A stretch of DNA of 64,000 nucleotides from Microbulbifer bruguierae. GTDB taxonomy: Bacteria > Pseudomonadota > Gammaproteobacteria > Pseudomonadales > Cellvibrionaceae. The notes beneath the pieces are model-generated. The model saw only the letters and a program-made list of their open reading frames with translations. It had not been told where the DNA came from and ran no database searches. Numbering within the stretch: the first letter of the stretch is position 1; the number at the start of each line of letters is the position of its first letter. Positions 27,725 to 36,399 of this stretch are shown piece after piece. The stretch covers positions 2,428,501-2,492,500 of the forward strand of contig NZ_CP118605.1 of NCBI RefSeq assembly GCF_029869925.1. The letters are read 5' to 3'. Position numbers and translations under genes: made by a program.

Positions 27725-28063
27725 TTAGATCGCTTCCGTACCGGTTTCCCCGGTGCGGATACGGATTGCCTGTTCGAGGTTTGCAACAAAGATCTTACCG
27801 TCGCCGATCTTGCCACTCTGCGCTGCAGTGCCGATGGCTTCCAGCACAGCGTCGAGCTGACTGTCATCAATGGCGATCTGCAACATGGTTTTGGGCAGAA
27901 AATCCACCACATACTCCGCTCCACGATAGAGCTCGGTATGCCCCTTCTGCCGCCCAAAACCTTTGACTTCACTCACGGTAATGCCACTGACACCGGCTTC
28001 AGCCAGCGCGTCGCGCACTGCGTCGAGCTTGAAAGGTTTGATGATTGCGGTTACCAGTTTCAT
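27725..28063 (-). CDS. glnK: P-II nitrogen regulatory protein (second GlnK)
   Basis: Second P-II protein, 112 aa, with Tyr51 in the T-loop ([10 protein letters not shown]) and the usual C-terminus. It is very similar to the copy at 25916-26254, differing mainly in the region after the T-loop (MLQIAIDDSQLDAVLEAI against [17 protein letters not shown]). It precedes amtB in the canonical glnK-amtB order. A GGGGGAG ribosome-binding site lies 5 nt before the ATG. A 56 nt gap with a weak imperfect hairpin separates it from the porin gene. Confidence 0.95.
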   Translation of the reverse strand: MKLVTAIIKPFKLDAVRDALAEAGVSGITVSEVKGFGRQKGHTELYRGAEYVVDFLPKTMLQIAIDDSQLDAVLEAIGTAAQSGKIGDGKIFVANLEQAIRIRTGETGTEAI

Positions 28064-28119
28064 GGTCTCCCCCTAAGATAAGAGCCCACTCCGTGAGCAG
28101 GCTCGTTTCACTATTGCTG

Positions 28120-28854
28120 TTACCAGCTGTAGGTTGCGCCAGCCAGTACGGTCGGCTCACACCAGTCCAGACCCCAGCACTCTCCTTTGCTCGCATCAGT
28201 GCCGACCACAGAAGCGCTCAGTGCCAGGCCACCGAACTCCTTGCCGACAGACACGGAGTAGTCGATGTAGGAGTCGGAACCGTTCAGGAATCCAACTTCT
28301 TCATCAAACATGTTCAGGCCGGCGCTCAAATCCAGAGCGATATCACTCGGCAGCGCGAAAGAGTAGCCGGCGCTCAGGTACATGAACGAACCGGTTTTTG
28401 CCCAGTAGTCATCGGAGTAGGCAAAGCCCACAGACGCATCACCGAAGCTCAGGCTGCCGTATACTTCCTGGTAATCTTCATCCCAGTCACTGCCGTGGTA
28501 GGCGTAGTAGATGTAGCCTACGTCGTAGCCCATACCGCCAGCGGTTTCACCGGCGTAGCCGGCGTAGAAGTCCTGTTCGAACTTGGTTTCATCCATTCCC
28601 CAGGCGAAGTCCACCTGAGATGCCCAAGTGCCCAGGTAAACGCCGTTGCCCAGATCCAGATCCACGCCACCCTGCACTGCGGGGCCGCCGTCAGTCTGGG
28701 AAACACCGCGGAAACGGTAATCGCTGACAACACCAACGTTCGCGCTGAAGCTGACACCGCCATCTTGCGCCATTGCAGTGTTGCTGCTGATGGCCATGGC
28801 CAGCACGCTTCCAGAAATAACCGCGGCAACTGTCTTATACAGATTGATTCCCAC
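28120..28854 (-). CDS. TorF family putative porin
   Basis: Outer-membrane beta-barrel of the TorF (TIGR02001) family, 244 aa from a GTG start at 28854 preceded by AAGGAG at an 8 nt spacing (ATG codons further upstream lack such a site). It has a signal peptide ending near NTAMAQ, then SANVGVVSDYRFRGVSQTDGGPA, the characteristic start of the mature barrel. Many Asp/Tyr/Gly strands follow, ending in aromatic W, as is usual for outer-membrane proteins. It lies at the head of glnK-amtB-glnK behind a sigma-54 promoter, so it may admit nitrogen compounds under limitation (inference). Confidence 0.85.
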   Translation of the reverse strand: MGINLYKTVAAVISGSVLAMAISSNTAMAQDGGVSFSANVGVVSDYRFRGVSQTDGGPAVQGGVDLDLGNGVYLGTWASQVDFAWGMDETKFEQDFYAGYAGETAGGMGYDVGYIYYAYHGSDWDEDYQEVYGSLSFGDASVGFAYSDDYWAKTGSFMYLSAGYSFALPSDIALDLSAGLNMFDEEVGFLNGSDSYIDYSVSVGKEFGGLALSASVVGTDASKGECWGLDWCEPTVLAGATYSW

Positions 28855-29018
28855 TTTTGGTTCTCCTTGATCTCTGTGTGAAATGCTCATTTTGTTTTTT
28901 GTTGTCTGCGGTAATGACTTCACCGGGGAATAACGGTACACACCACACTCGCCCCGGCACTTCACACTGAAGACCTATCCCCTGCCTTCATTACCAGGGC
29001 GATTCGCTTACAGGTACT

Positions 29019-29035
29019 TGCAGAGTTAGTGCCAA
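29019..29035 (-). promoter_or_regulatory. Sigma-54 promoter of porin-glnK-amtB-glnK
   Basis: The minus strand reads TTGGCACTAACTCTGCA, with GG and GC separated by exactly 10 nt. It differs from the -24/-12 consensus (TTGGCACG-N4-TTGCA) mainly by C for the first T of TTGC. The transcript would start near 29007, ~150 nt before the porin start. Confidence 0.75.
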
Positions 29036-29135
29036 CTTTTGAAACAGTTCCGGAAATCAACGGGTTAAGGGCTTTTGCCAGCGATTTACGGAAATATTTG
29101 ACTGGCCGCCCACAAAACCTGCGCAAAAACAGTGC

Positions 29136-29150
29136 GCACCAAAATGGCAC
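29136..29150. promoter_or_regulatory. NtrC-like binding site
   Basis: GCACCAAAATGGCAC resembles the NtrC consensus GCACC-N5-GGTGC, with an intact left half and a partial right half. It lies about 105 bp upstream of the sigma-54 -24 element, an ordinary enhancer distance. Confidence 0.5.
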
Positions 29151-29293
29151 CTGCACCGATATTGCGCAGCTCAGGGAAAGGTTCGCGGACACGCGAACCA
29201 AGAAAGAGCAAAAAAGCCTGGTCTTGGTGGGATATGCCGGCTGCGGTACTATTTGCCGCTACGGAAACCGGATTTATTAGTGGAGAATTGCGC

Positions 29294-29518
29294 TTGGCTG
29301 CGGAAAAATTGCAACAGTTATTGGATGAACTGCAACAACAGGGTGCGGTGATTAGTGGCGATTTGCGCGACGCCTTGGAGGTTGCCTTGGGAAAACTGCC
29401 ACTGGTCAGTCAACGGGAATTTGATGTCCAGACGGCAAAACTGGCCCGCGCCGAGGAAAAACTCGCGCAGCTCGAACGTCAGATAAAGGAACTGGAAGAT
29501 CAGGTCAGCGGCGATTAA
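29294..29518 (+). CDS. ubiK: UbiK accessory factor (BMFP/DUF526)
   Basis: Small coiled-coil protein of 74 aa that assists ubiquinone biosynthesis. The C-terminal motif (LPLVSQREFDVQTAKLARAEEKL) matches the UbiK/YqiC signature LVSREEFDxQ. I place the start at TTG 29294, eight nt after GGAG. There is no ATG in the right frame closer than 29132, whose upstream part has no family likeness. The neighbour comM is conserved in Pseudomonas. Confidence 0.8.
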   Translation: MAAEKLQQLLDELQQQGAVISGDLRDALEVALGKLPLVSQREFDVQTAKLARAEEKLAQLERQIKELEDQVSGD

Positions 29519-29589
29519 ATCCTGCAGTCCAAATCCAATCCATCATACCTGCCGAAAATTTCACGGAAGACAGTTTTTCAAGGAAGAAA

Positions 29590-31080
29590 ATGAGTCTCTC
29601 GATTACCTACGCCCGCGCACAGCTGGGCATCGATGCACCGCTGGTTACGGTGGAAACCCACCTCGCCAACGGACTACCCGCATTCAATATTGTCGGCTTG
29701 CCGGAAGCCGCCGTGCGGGAAAGCCGTGACCGAGTGCGCAGCGCCATCGTCAACAGTCATTTTGAATTCCCCCAACGCCGGATCACGGTCAACCTGGCGC
29801 CGGCGGATCTGCCCAAGGCCGGAGGTCGCTACGACCTCGCCATCGCCCTGGGTATTCTGGCCGCCTCCGGGCAGGTGCCGGGGGAAGCGCTGGAACACTA
29901 CGAATTTATCGGCGAACTGGCGTTATCCGGCAGCCTGCGCCCGATACCCGGCGCCCTGCCCGCGGCCATGGCGTGTCGCAACAGTAGCCGTATTCTGGTT
30001 ACCGCCCGTGAATCCGCCAGCGAAGCCGCGTTGATCAATACACCGGTCAAAGTGGCCTCGTCACTATTGCAGGTATGCGCGCAGCTGCACGGGCGCGAAG
30101 CGCTGCCGGACGCGCAGCAGGATACCGAACAGGCGCCCGTGGTGTGCGCGGATCTCGCCGATGTACGCGGGCAACTGAAAGCCAGACGGGCGCTGGAAGT
30201 CGCCGCGGCGGGCGGCCACAACCTGCTGTTCTATGGCCCACCCGGCACGGGCAAGACCATGCTCGCCAGCCGCCTGCCGGGCATCCTGCCGCCGCTTACC
30301 GAGGGCGAACTGATCGAAGTGGCCGCGCTCTATTCCAGTGCGGGCCTCAGCCGTATCCGCCAGCGCCCATTTCGCGCACCGCACCACTCCGCCTCGCCCA
30401 CCGCGCTGGTAGGCGGCGGCAGCGATCCGCGCCCGGGAGAAATCAGTCTCGCGCACCGCGGCGTGCTGTTTCTCGACGAGATGCCGGAGTTCCCGCGCTC
30501 CGCACTGGAGATTTTGCGCGAGCCACTGGAAAACGGCGAGGTGCGCATCTCCCGTGCCCGCGCCCAGGTGACCTTCCCCGCCGACTTCCAGCTGGTCGCG
30601 GCGATGAACCCCTGCCCCTGCGGTTATCTCGGCGAACCCCGCTGCCGCTGTACCCCAGACCGTATCGATCGCTACCGCAACAAACTTTCCGGCCCACTGC
30701 TGGACCGTATCGATATGCAGGTGGAGGTGGCGAGCATGAGCGCCAGCCAGCTGCAGCAGGCGGCGCCCGGTGAAGACTCCGATCGCGTGCGGCAAAGAGT
30801 GCAGATTGCACGACAGTGCCAGCTGAACCGGCAGGGGAAGATCAACGCAGATCTGAAAGGCAGTGAACTGGATGAACACTGTCGGCTGGGGAATGCTGAG
30901 GGCGCACTACTGCGCGCGTCGGTAGAAAAGCTCGGCCTGTCCGCACGCAGTTATCACCGGGTATTGAAAGTGGCCCGCACACTCGCCGACCTGGGCGGCC
31001 AGCAGAGCATCGGCACCGGCCACATCGCCGAGGCCCTTGCGTATCGCAATCTCGATCGCAAAAGTATCCAGCCGGCCTAG
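29590..31080 (+). CDS. comM: ComM/YifB, Mg-chelatase-like AAA+ ATPase
   Basis: YifB/ComM family AAA+ helicase of 496 aa. ComM promotes branch migration in natural transformation in Vibrio and Haemophilus. The N-terminal ChlI-type domain (VETHLANGLPAFNIVGLPEAAVRESRDRVR) is followed by Walker A GPPGTGKT at residues 216-223, Walker B VLFLDEMPEF, and a C-terminal helical domain. It lies after ubiK, as in Pseudomonas. The co-presence of type IV pilus genes is compatible with DNA uptake. Confidence 0.93.
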   Translation: MSLSITYARAQLGIDAPLVTVETHLANGLPAFNIVGLPEAAVRESRDRVRSAIVNSHFEFPQRRITVNLAPADLPKAGGRYDLAIALGILAASGQVPGEALEHYEFIGELALSGSLRPIPGALPAAMACRNSSRILVTARESASEAALINTPVKVASSLLQVCAQLHGREALPDAQQDTEQAPVVCADLADVRGQLKARRALEVAAAGGHNLLFYGPPGTGKTMLASRLPGILPPLTEGELIEVAALYSSAGLSRIRQRPFRAPHHSASPTALVGGGSDPRPGEISLAHRGVLFLDEMPEFPRSALEILREPLENGEVRISRARAQVTFPADFQLVAAMNPCPCGYLGEPRCRCTPDRIDRYRNKLSGPLLDRIDMQVEVASMSASQLQQAAPGEDSDRVRQRVQIARQCQLNRQGKINADLKGSELDEHCRLGNAEGALLRASVEKLGLSARSYHRVLKVARTLADLGGQQSIGTGHIAEALAYRNLDRKSIQPA

Positions 31081-31092
31081 GACTGCGCACAC

Positions 31093-31160
31093 TGTAGGAG
31101 CCTGCCTGCTGGCGAACATTCTGTGAGGCGACCGGTTCGCCTGCAAGGCAGGCTCCTACA
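31093..31160. repeat. REP/REPIN-type inverted repeat
   Basis: A left arm starting TGTAGGAGCCTGCCTGCTGG (31093) and ending GCGAAC at 31117, and a right arm starting GTTCGCCTGC (31135) that is its near-perfect inverse. This is the TGTAGGAGC-type REP described in pseudomonads and relatives. The right arm provides the stop codon of the GNAT gene (31156-31158). No RAYT transposase is seen here. Confidence 0.75.
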
Positions 31161-31701
31161 AGACAATACGTTCGAGGCGATAGAGCACGTGCTGCTGCAT
31201 CCGGTGGCCCGGCGGTAGCGAGGGGTGTAGAAAGAAGCCATCTTCCTGCATCCCCAATTTTTCCATCACCCCGCGCGAGCGAAAATTGTCCGGCACGGTA
31301 AAAGAGACGATCTGCGCAAGTCCCAGTTGTCCAAACGCAATCGCAACACTGGCTTGCGCCGCTTCCGTAGCGTAACCCTGCCCCCAGAATTCCCTGGCCA
31401 ATCGCCAGCCAATCTCCACCGCCGGTGCAAACGGCATATCGTCGGTGACATTCTTGATGCCGACGAAGCCAATAAACCGGCCGTCCAAGCGTCGCTCTAC
31501 GGCCCAGAATCCCCAGCCGAAGTTTTCGATATGGGTAATCTGGCGATCGATACCGGCATCGCTTTCCGCGCGACTCAGGAGCGCGGGAAAATATTCCATC
31601 ACCTGCGGGTCGGCATTCATCGCCGCAAAGGGTCTGCGATCTTCGTCACGCCACTGGCGCAATTGCAGGCGTGCAGTGCGCGGTTCAATCAACTGGGTCA
31701 T
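31156..31701 (-). CDS. GNAT acetyltransferase, RimJ/RimL-like
   Basis: A 181 aa RimJ/RimL-type GNAT. The N-terminus TARLQLRQWRDEDRRPFAAMNADPQVMEYFP is typical, and EIGWRLAREFWGQGYATEA is the acetyl-CoA motif, followed by FTVPDNFRSRGVMEKLGM. The acyl acceptor is unknown. It is the last gene of a leftward five-gene run, 12 nt after the beta-lactamase. Its stop codon falls in a REP element. Confidence 0.88.
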   Translation of the reverse strand: MTQLIEPRTARLQLRQWRDEDRRPFAAMNADPQVMEYFPALLSRAESDAGIDRQITHIENFGWGFWAVERRLDGRFIGFVGIKNVTDDMPFAPAVEIGWRLAREFWGQGYATEAAQASVAIAFGQLGLAQIVSFTVPDNFRSRGVMEKLGMQEDGFFLHPSLPPGHRMQQHVLYRLERIVL

Positions 31702-31713
31702 CGCACCATCCGA

Positions 31714-33091
<1,378 letters not shown>

Positions 33092-33095
33092 CGGA

Positions 33096-33551
33096 TTAAT
33101 TGCGTTTTGCCTGCACCAGCCAGCGATCCAGCTGATCCGCAAACGCCTTTCTTTCCTGCTGCCCCAACGGCGGCGGCCCACCGGTGTGCACGCCACTGGA
33201 GCGCAGTGTTTCCATAAAGTCGCGCATGTTCAGGCGCGCGCGAATATTCGCCTTGGAGTATTTCTCACCGCGGGGATTGAGCGCGGTAGCACCCTTGTCG
33301 ATCACTTCCGACGCGAGCGGAATATCGGCGGTGATAATCAGGTCGCCCGCGCTGCAGCGCTGCACGATTTCGTTGTCGGCGACGTCGAAGCCAGAAGTTA
33401 CCTGCAACGCGCGGATAAATTTTGACGGCGGTACACGCACATACTGATTGGCTACCAGGGTCATCTCAATTTCCGTGCGCTCCGCGGCGCGGAACAGAAT
33501 TTCCTTGATGACCGTGGGACAGGCATCGGCGTCGACCCAGATTTTCGGCAT
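33096..33551 (-). CDS. yaiI: YaiI/YqxD (DUF188) family protein
   Basis: DUF188 protein, 151 aa, with a NYN/PIN-like nuclease fold. The motifs [17 protein letters not shown] and [18 protein letters not shown] with conserved Asp residues are diagnostic. No substrate is established. The ATG overlaps the DUF3565 stop (TAATG), so translation is coupled. Confidence 0.93.
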   Translation of the reverse strand: MPKIWVDADACPTVIKEILFRAAERTEIEMTLVANQYVRVPPSKFIRALQVTSGFDVADNEIVQRCSAGDLIITADIPLASEVIDKGATALNPRGEKYSKANIRARLNMRDFMETLRSSGVHTGGPPPLGQQERKAFADQLDRWLVQAKRN

Positions 33552-33772
33552 TAATGGTGATCTCGGGGTTGATGGTCGATCGGTGCATCCTCGTCGCATT
33601 TTTTGCAGTCGAGCTTGTAACCCAGCATCTGTGCGCGACCTTTGGCGGTGGTCACCCAATCGCGGTTCTGCCACGGCGGATCGTGGCGCACGTGCTGGTT
33701 GTGGCCACAGCCCAGCTGCGCCACCCAGTGGTCGTCTTCATCGCGGTGATAGCCGGTGATGGGCTGGAGCAT
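33551..33772 (-). CDS. DUF3565 domain-containing protein
   Basis: A 73 aa protein with [13 protein letters not shown] and a later CKKC, probably a small zinc-binding fold. The [20 protein letters not shown] block identifies DUF3565. The function is unknown. It heads the DUF3565-yaiI-GNAT-B3 beta-lactamase-GNAT operon. Its ribosome-binding site lies inside a terminator-like hairpin (listed separately). Confidence 0.87.
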   Translation of the reverse strand: MLQPITGYHRDEDDHWVAQLGCGHNQHVRHDPPWQNRDWVTTAKGRAQMLGYKLDCKKCDEDAPIDHQPRDHH

Positions 33773-33800
33773 AAAAAAGGCACCTCGGTTGAGGTGCCTT
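33773..33800 (-). terminator. Terminator hairpin overlapping the DUF3565 ribosome-binding site
   Basis: AAGGCACCTC (33777-33786) and GAGGTGCCTT (33791-33800) form a perfect 10 bp stem with a 4 nt loop. On the minus strand it ends in a run of T directly before the DUF3565 ATG. It terminates the permease transcript. On the minus strand the stem includes GAGGTG, a six-base Shine-Dalgarno match, at workable spacing from the ATG. Confidence 0.85.
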
Positions 33801-33830
33801 TATAGACAATTAATCCGGTCAGGTAAAAAG

Positions 33831-35252
33831 TTAATCCGGCACTTCGCCGCTGGCGGCCATTTCCGTTTTATCGCGCCCCTGCGCCTTTTTGTTCCACTGA
33901 GGCAGGCTGCCATTGATACACACCAGCAGGAATACCGCAGCGCCCAGTGCGGTCCACACATCGAACATCGCCAGCATGTAGCCGGTGACCAGGGCACAGA
34001 CCATTTCCAGCGGCTTTTTCACCAGCGGCACCGCCACCAGAATACAGGCAAAGGCCGTCAGCGCCAGGGTCAGCATCAGCGCGATACTCATCAGCGGTTT
34101 GATCAGGCTGATCCAGGGCCAGCACAGGTAAATAAACGGCAGCCCGAACACGTAGTAGGAACCGATCCCACTGCGCAAGTTGGCCACCTTGTCGCGGCCG
34201 CTGCCCCACGCCTGTACGATCACCGCATGTACCCCGGTCCACAGCACACCCTGAAACGGGAACAGTGGCGCAATCACCGCGGACACGCCATTGCGCGCCG
34301 CCACCGCCACCTGGGTGCGCTCGAAGTCGAGATCGATGGGGTTGTCGCTACGCATCGGCTGGGCGCTGCGGATCATTTCCGAGCCGGTAATGAAGTCGCC
34401 GAATACGATCACGTAGGCCACAAACGCCAGTGGCAACACGTCGAGATACATCGCCGCCGGTGGCCAGCCGATCGACAGCGGGGATACCTTGGCAAACATT
34501 TCCGGGACCGGTGGCAGCAGCCAGCCCCACTGAATGGTGAACTGCACCTCCCCCACCGCCAGCCCGACAAAGGCCGCCGCGAGAAATCCCGGCAGCAGAC
34601 CGAGGCTGCAGATAGCGTCCACCAGCGGACTCTTCGCCCGCAGCCGCTGAATCGGACCGGAAAAGGTAAACAGCAGTGCCACCAGCAAGGCGGCAGTGGC
34701 GCTGATCGGATGGCTTTCGAACAGGGCGACGTCCTTCACGAACACCCGGTCCAGGGCCGAGATGGCGGCGCCGAAGATAATCCCCGCCTTGAGTGCCGCC
34801 GGCAGCGACGCCATCACCCGTCGCGACAGCCCGGTGAGGCTGAAGAATAGCAGGATGCCCGCCAGGCAGATCGACAGCGCGGTCATTGCCTGGAAGCGCT
34901 CAGGCCCTTCCGGGTAACTGCTGACAATGAATGTCAGCGCCAGCGGGAACGCCGGGGTCAGCATGCCCGGAGCGAAGGGTTCGCCGAACAGCAGGAACGA
35001 GGTACACAGCACCGTATTCGCCAGCATGATCAGCGCCACCGCTTCTTCGAAGCTGAGACCGAAGTAGCCGATCAGCACCGGCGCCATGATCATGCTGGTG
35101 CCGCTGGCGACCACCAGGCCCTGGATCAACTGGGAAGGCACCACTTTCAGGTGCAGAAAGGGTACACAGAGGGTGAAGGGTCCCCAGCGCCAGCCACCGG
35201 CCCCGTTACGGGCACCGGTAACACCCGGGCTTTTTTCAGGCGTCGTATTCAT
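33831..35252 (-). CDS. NCS2-type purine/pyrimidine permease
   Basis: Integral membrane permease, 473 aa from the ATG at 35252, with about 12-14 hydrophobic helices. Conserved NCS2/AzgA-like features include PAFPLALTFI, AALKAGIIFGAAISALDR and GDFITGSEMIR in the middle helices. The usual substrates are xanthine, uracil, guanine/hypoxanthine or adenine. Which one applies is unresolved. The presence of a purine catabolic operon 6 kb away makes a purine plausible. It lies 78 nt downstream of an MmyB-type regulator on the same strand. Confidence 0.78.
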   Translation of the reverse strand: MNTTPEKSPGVTGARNGAGGWRWGPFTLCVPFLHLKVVPSQLIQGLVVASGTSMIMAPVLIGYFGLSFEEAVALIMLANTVLCTSFLLFGEPFAPGMLTPAFPLALTFIVSSYPEGPERFQAMTALSICLAGILLFFSLTGLSRRVMASLPAALKAGIIFGAAISALDRVFVKDVALFESHPISATAALLVALLFTFSGPIQRLRAKSPLVDAICSLGLLPGFLAAAFVGLAVGEVQFTIQWGWLLPPVPEMFAKVSPLSIGWPPAAMYLDVLPLAFVAYVIVFGDFITGSEMIRSAQPMRSDNPIDLDFERTQVAVAARNGVSAVIAPLFPFQGVLWTGVHAVIVQAWGSGRDKVANLRSGIGSYYVFGLPFIYLCWPWISLIKPLMSIALMLTLALTAFACILVAVPLVKKPLEMVCALVTGYMLAMFDVWTALGAAVFLLVCINGSLPQWNKKAQGRDKTEMAASGEVPD

Positions 35253-35330
35253 CGCTAAGCTCTCGTTATTGTTTTCTGTCACTTCGAGCCTAGGCGCGGC
35301 CACCGCGGGCCGCCATTATTCGACAGGTAA

Positions 35331-36203
35331 TTACAGCCCGGAAACCAGTGGTCGGTACAGCAGAGGGTGATCTCTGGAGACGGCTGCCAGCTCTTCGTCG
35401 GTCACGACGCGGCGGCCGTCGTCGCGGTAGATGCGCCCGATCAGCAAGCGTGGCTGCACCAGCTGCGAGGTGGAAGAGAGGGTGTCGTTGTAGACAGTGA
35501 TATTGACCAGCCCCTCATCGGTCTTGAGCGCCAGCGGATAGTCACTGGTATGGATCAATCGCCGCGCCAGCTGCTGCCAGCCCTCGGGCAAGGCCCCCGC
35601 CGCCTCCAGGCGCTCCAGTACGGCCCAGCCCATGGGGTCGTCTCCCTGCAGGGTTTCCATAGCCAGGTACAGGGCCAGGCCACAGGACAGCGCGGTACCG
35701 TTATACAGTTGCGGGCGCAGGCCCTGAGGGTGCATTACCAGCTCGTATATGTTCGGATCCAGCAACAGCGACGAATCCACCCGCGGCAGGAAAAATGCCA
35801 GCCAGGCGCGATTGACTGAAATTACCCGCCCGAAATTGTCGAGGGCAAACACCGGTTCCGGCTCGCCCCGCACCAGCGAATTCTGCATCGACTTGTTCAT
35901 CCACGCGGCCAGTTCCGGGGAGTCAAACACCGACTGGTCGGCGGAGAACCCCGCGGCGGTCAGCAGATAGCCCCGGTCCCGGGCACTGAGACCAAAACAG
36001 TCCGCCAGCGCCCCGGCGATCAGCCGCGACGGCTGTGAGCGGCCGGTCTCGAGGAAACTGATATGGCGGGTGGACACGCCGAGATCTTCCGAAAGCTGCT
36101 CCTGGGACATCCCCAGGGTCTTGCGCCAGAAGTGCATCAGGCGTCCGAAGGCGCTCTCGCTGCGGGACTGCTCCACCAGGGTAAGCGGGGTTGTGGTTTT
36201 CAT
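35331..36203 (-). CDS. MmyB-type helix-turn-helix regulator
   Basis: XRE-family regulator, 290 aa. The HTH covers residues ~22-76 (RKTLGMSQEQLSEDLGVSTRHISFLETGRSQPSRLIAGALADC), and the remainder is the MmyB-like ligand-binding domain (PEPVFALDNFGRVISVNRAW). MmyB-type regulators are thought to bind fatty acids or related ligands. Next to an NCS2 permease it may control that gene. It is divergent from rep. Confidence 0.86.
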   Translation of the reverse strand: MKTTTPLTLVEQSRSESAFGRLMHFWRKTLGMSQEQLSEDLGVSTRHISFLETGRSQPSRLIAGALADCFGLSARDRGYLLTAAGFSADQSVFDSPELAAWMNKSMQNSLVRGEPEPVFALDNFGRVISVNRAWLAFFLPRVDSSLLLDPNIYELVMHPQGLRPQLYNGTALSCGLALYLAMETLQGDDPMGWAVLERLEAAGALPEGWQQLARRLIHTSDYPLALKTDEGLVNITVYNDTLSSTSQLVQPRLLIGRIYRDDGRRVVTDEELAAVSRDHPLLYRPLVSGL

Positions 36204-36399
36204 GGTGCGGCCTTTTTGTTGTTATGCCTGTCGTTATATCTGGCGCTGCAGTGCAGCGCTCGTCTCATCGTCTCACTGGTCAATATAAATCCAACCGGGA
36301 GACGCAGCCAACCCGTAACTCGGCTGGTAGAATGCCCGTCTTCGTGTCGGCCCTACTAGCCAAACCCGTACCTGTTACCCACAGATCAGCTGTACCCCT

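Larger units (their letters stand above)
28855..29293. other. Intergenic regulatory region, porin to ubiK
   Basis: A 439 nt gene-free stretch between divergent genes. It contains the minus-strand sigma-54 promoter and NtrC-like site listed separately, and the ~150 nt porin leader. I see no RNA gene or conserved open frame in it. The open frame that runs into ubiK from 29132 is not family-like before 29294. Confidence 0.6.

Noticed and set aside
31093..31160. CRISPR or integron attachment site
   Set aside because: Only one inverted pair with no spacer repeats or integrase. It fits REP/REPIN better.
33756..34850. 364-codon open frame on the plus strand
   Set aside because: Antisense to the NCS2 permease and rich in His/Gln/Arg, typical of a shadow frame.
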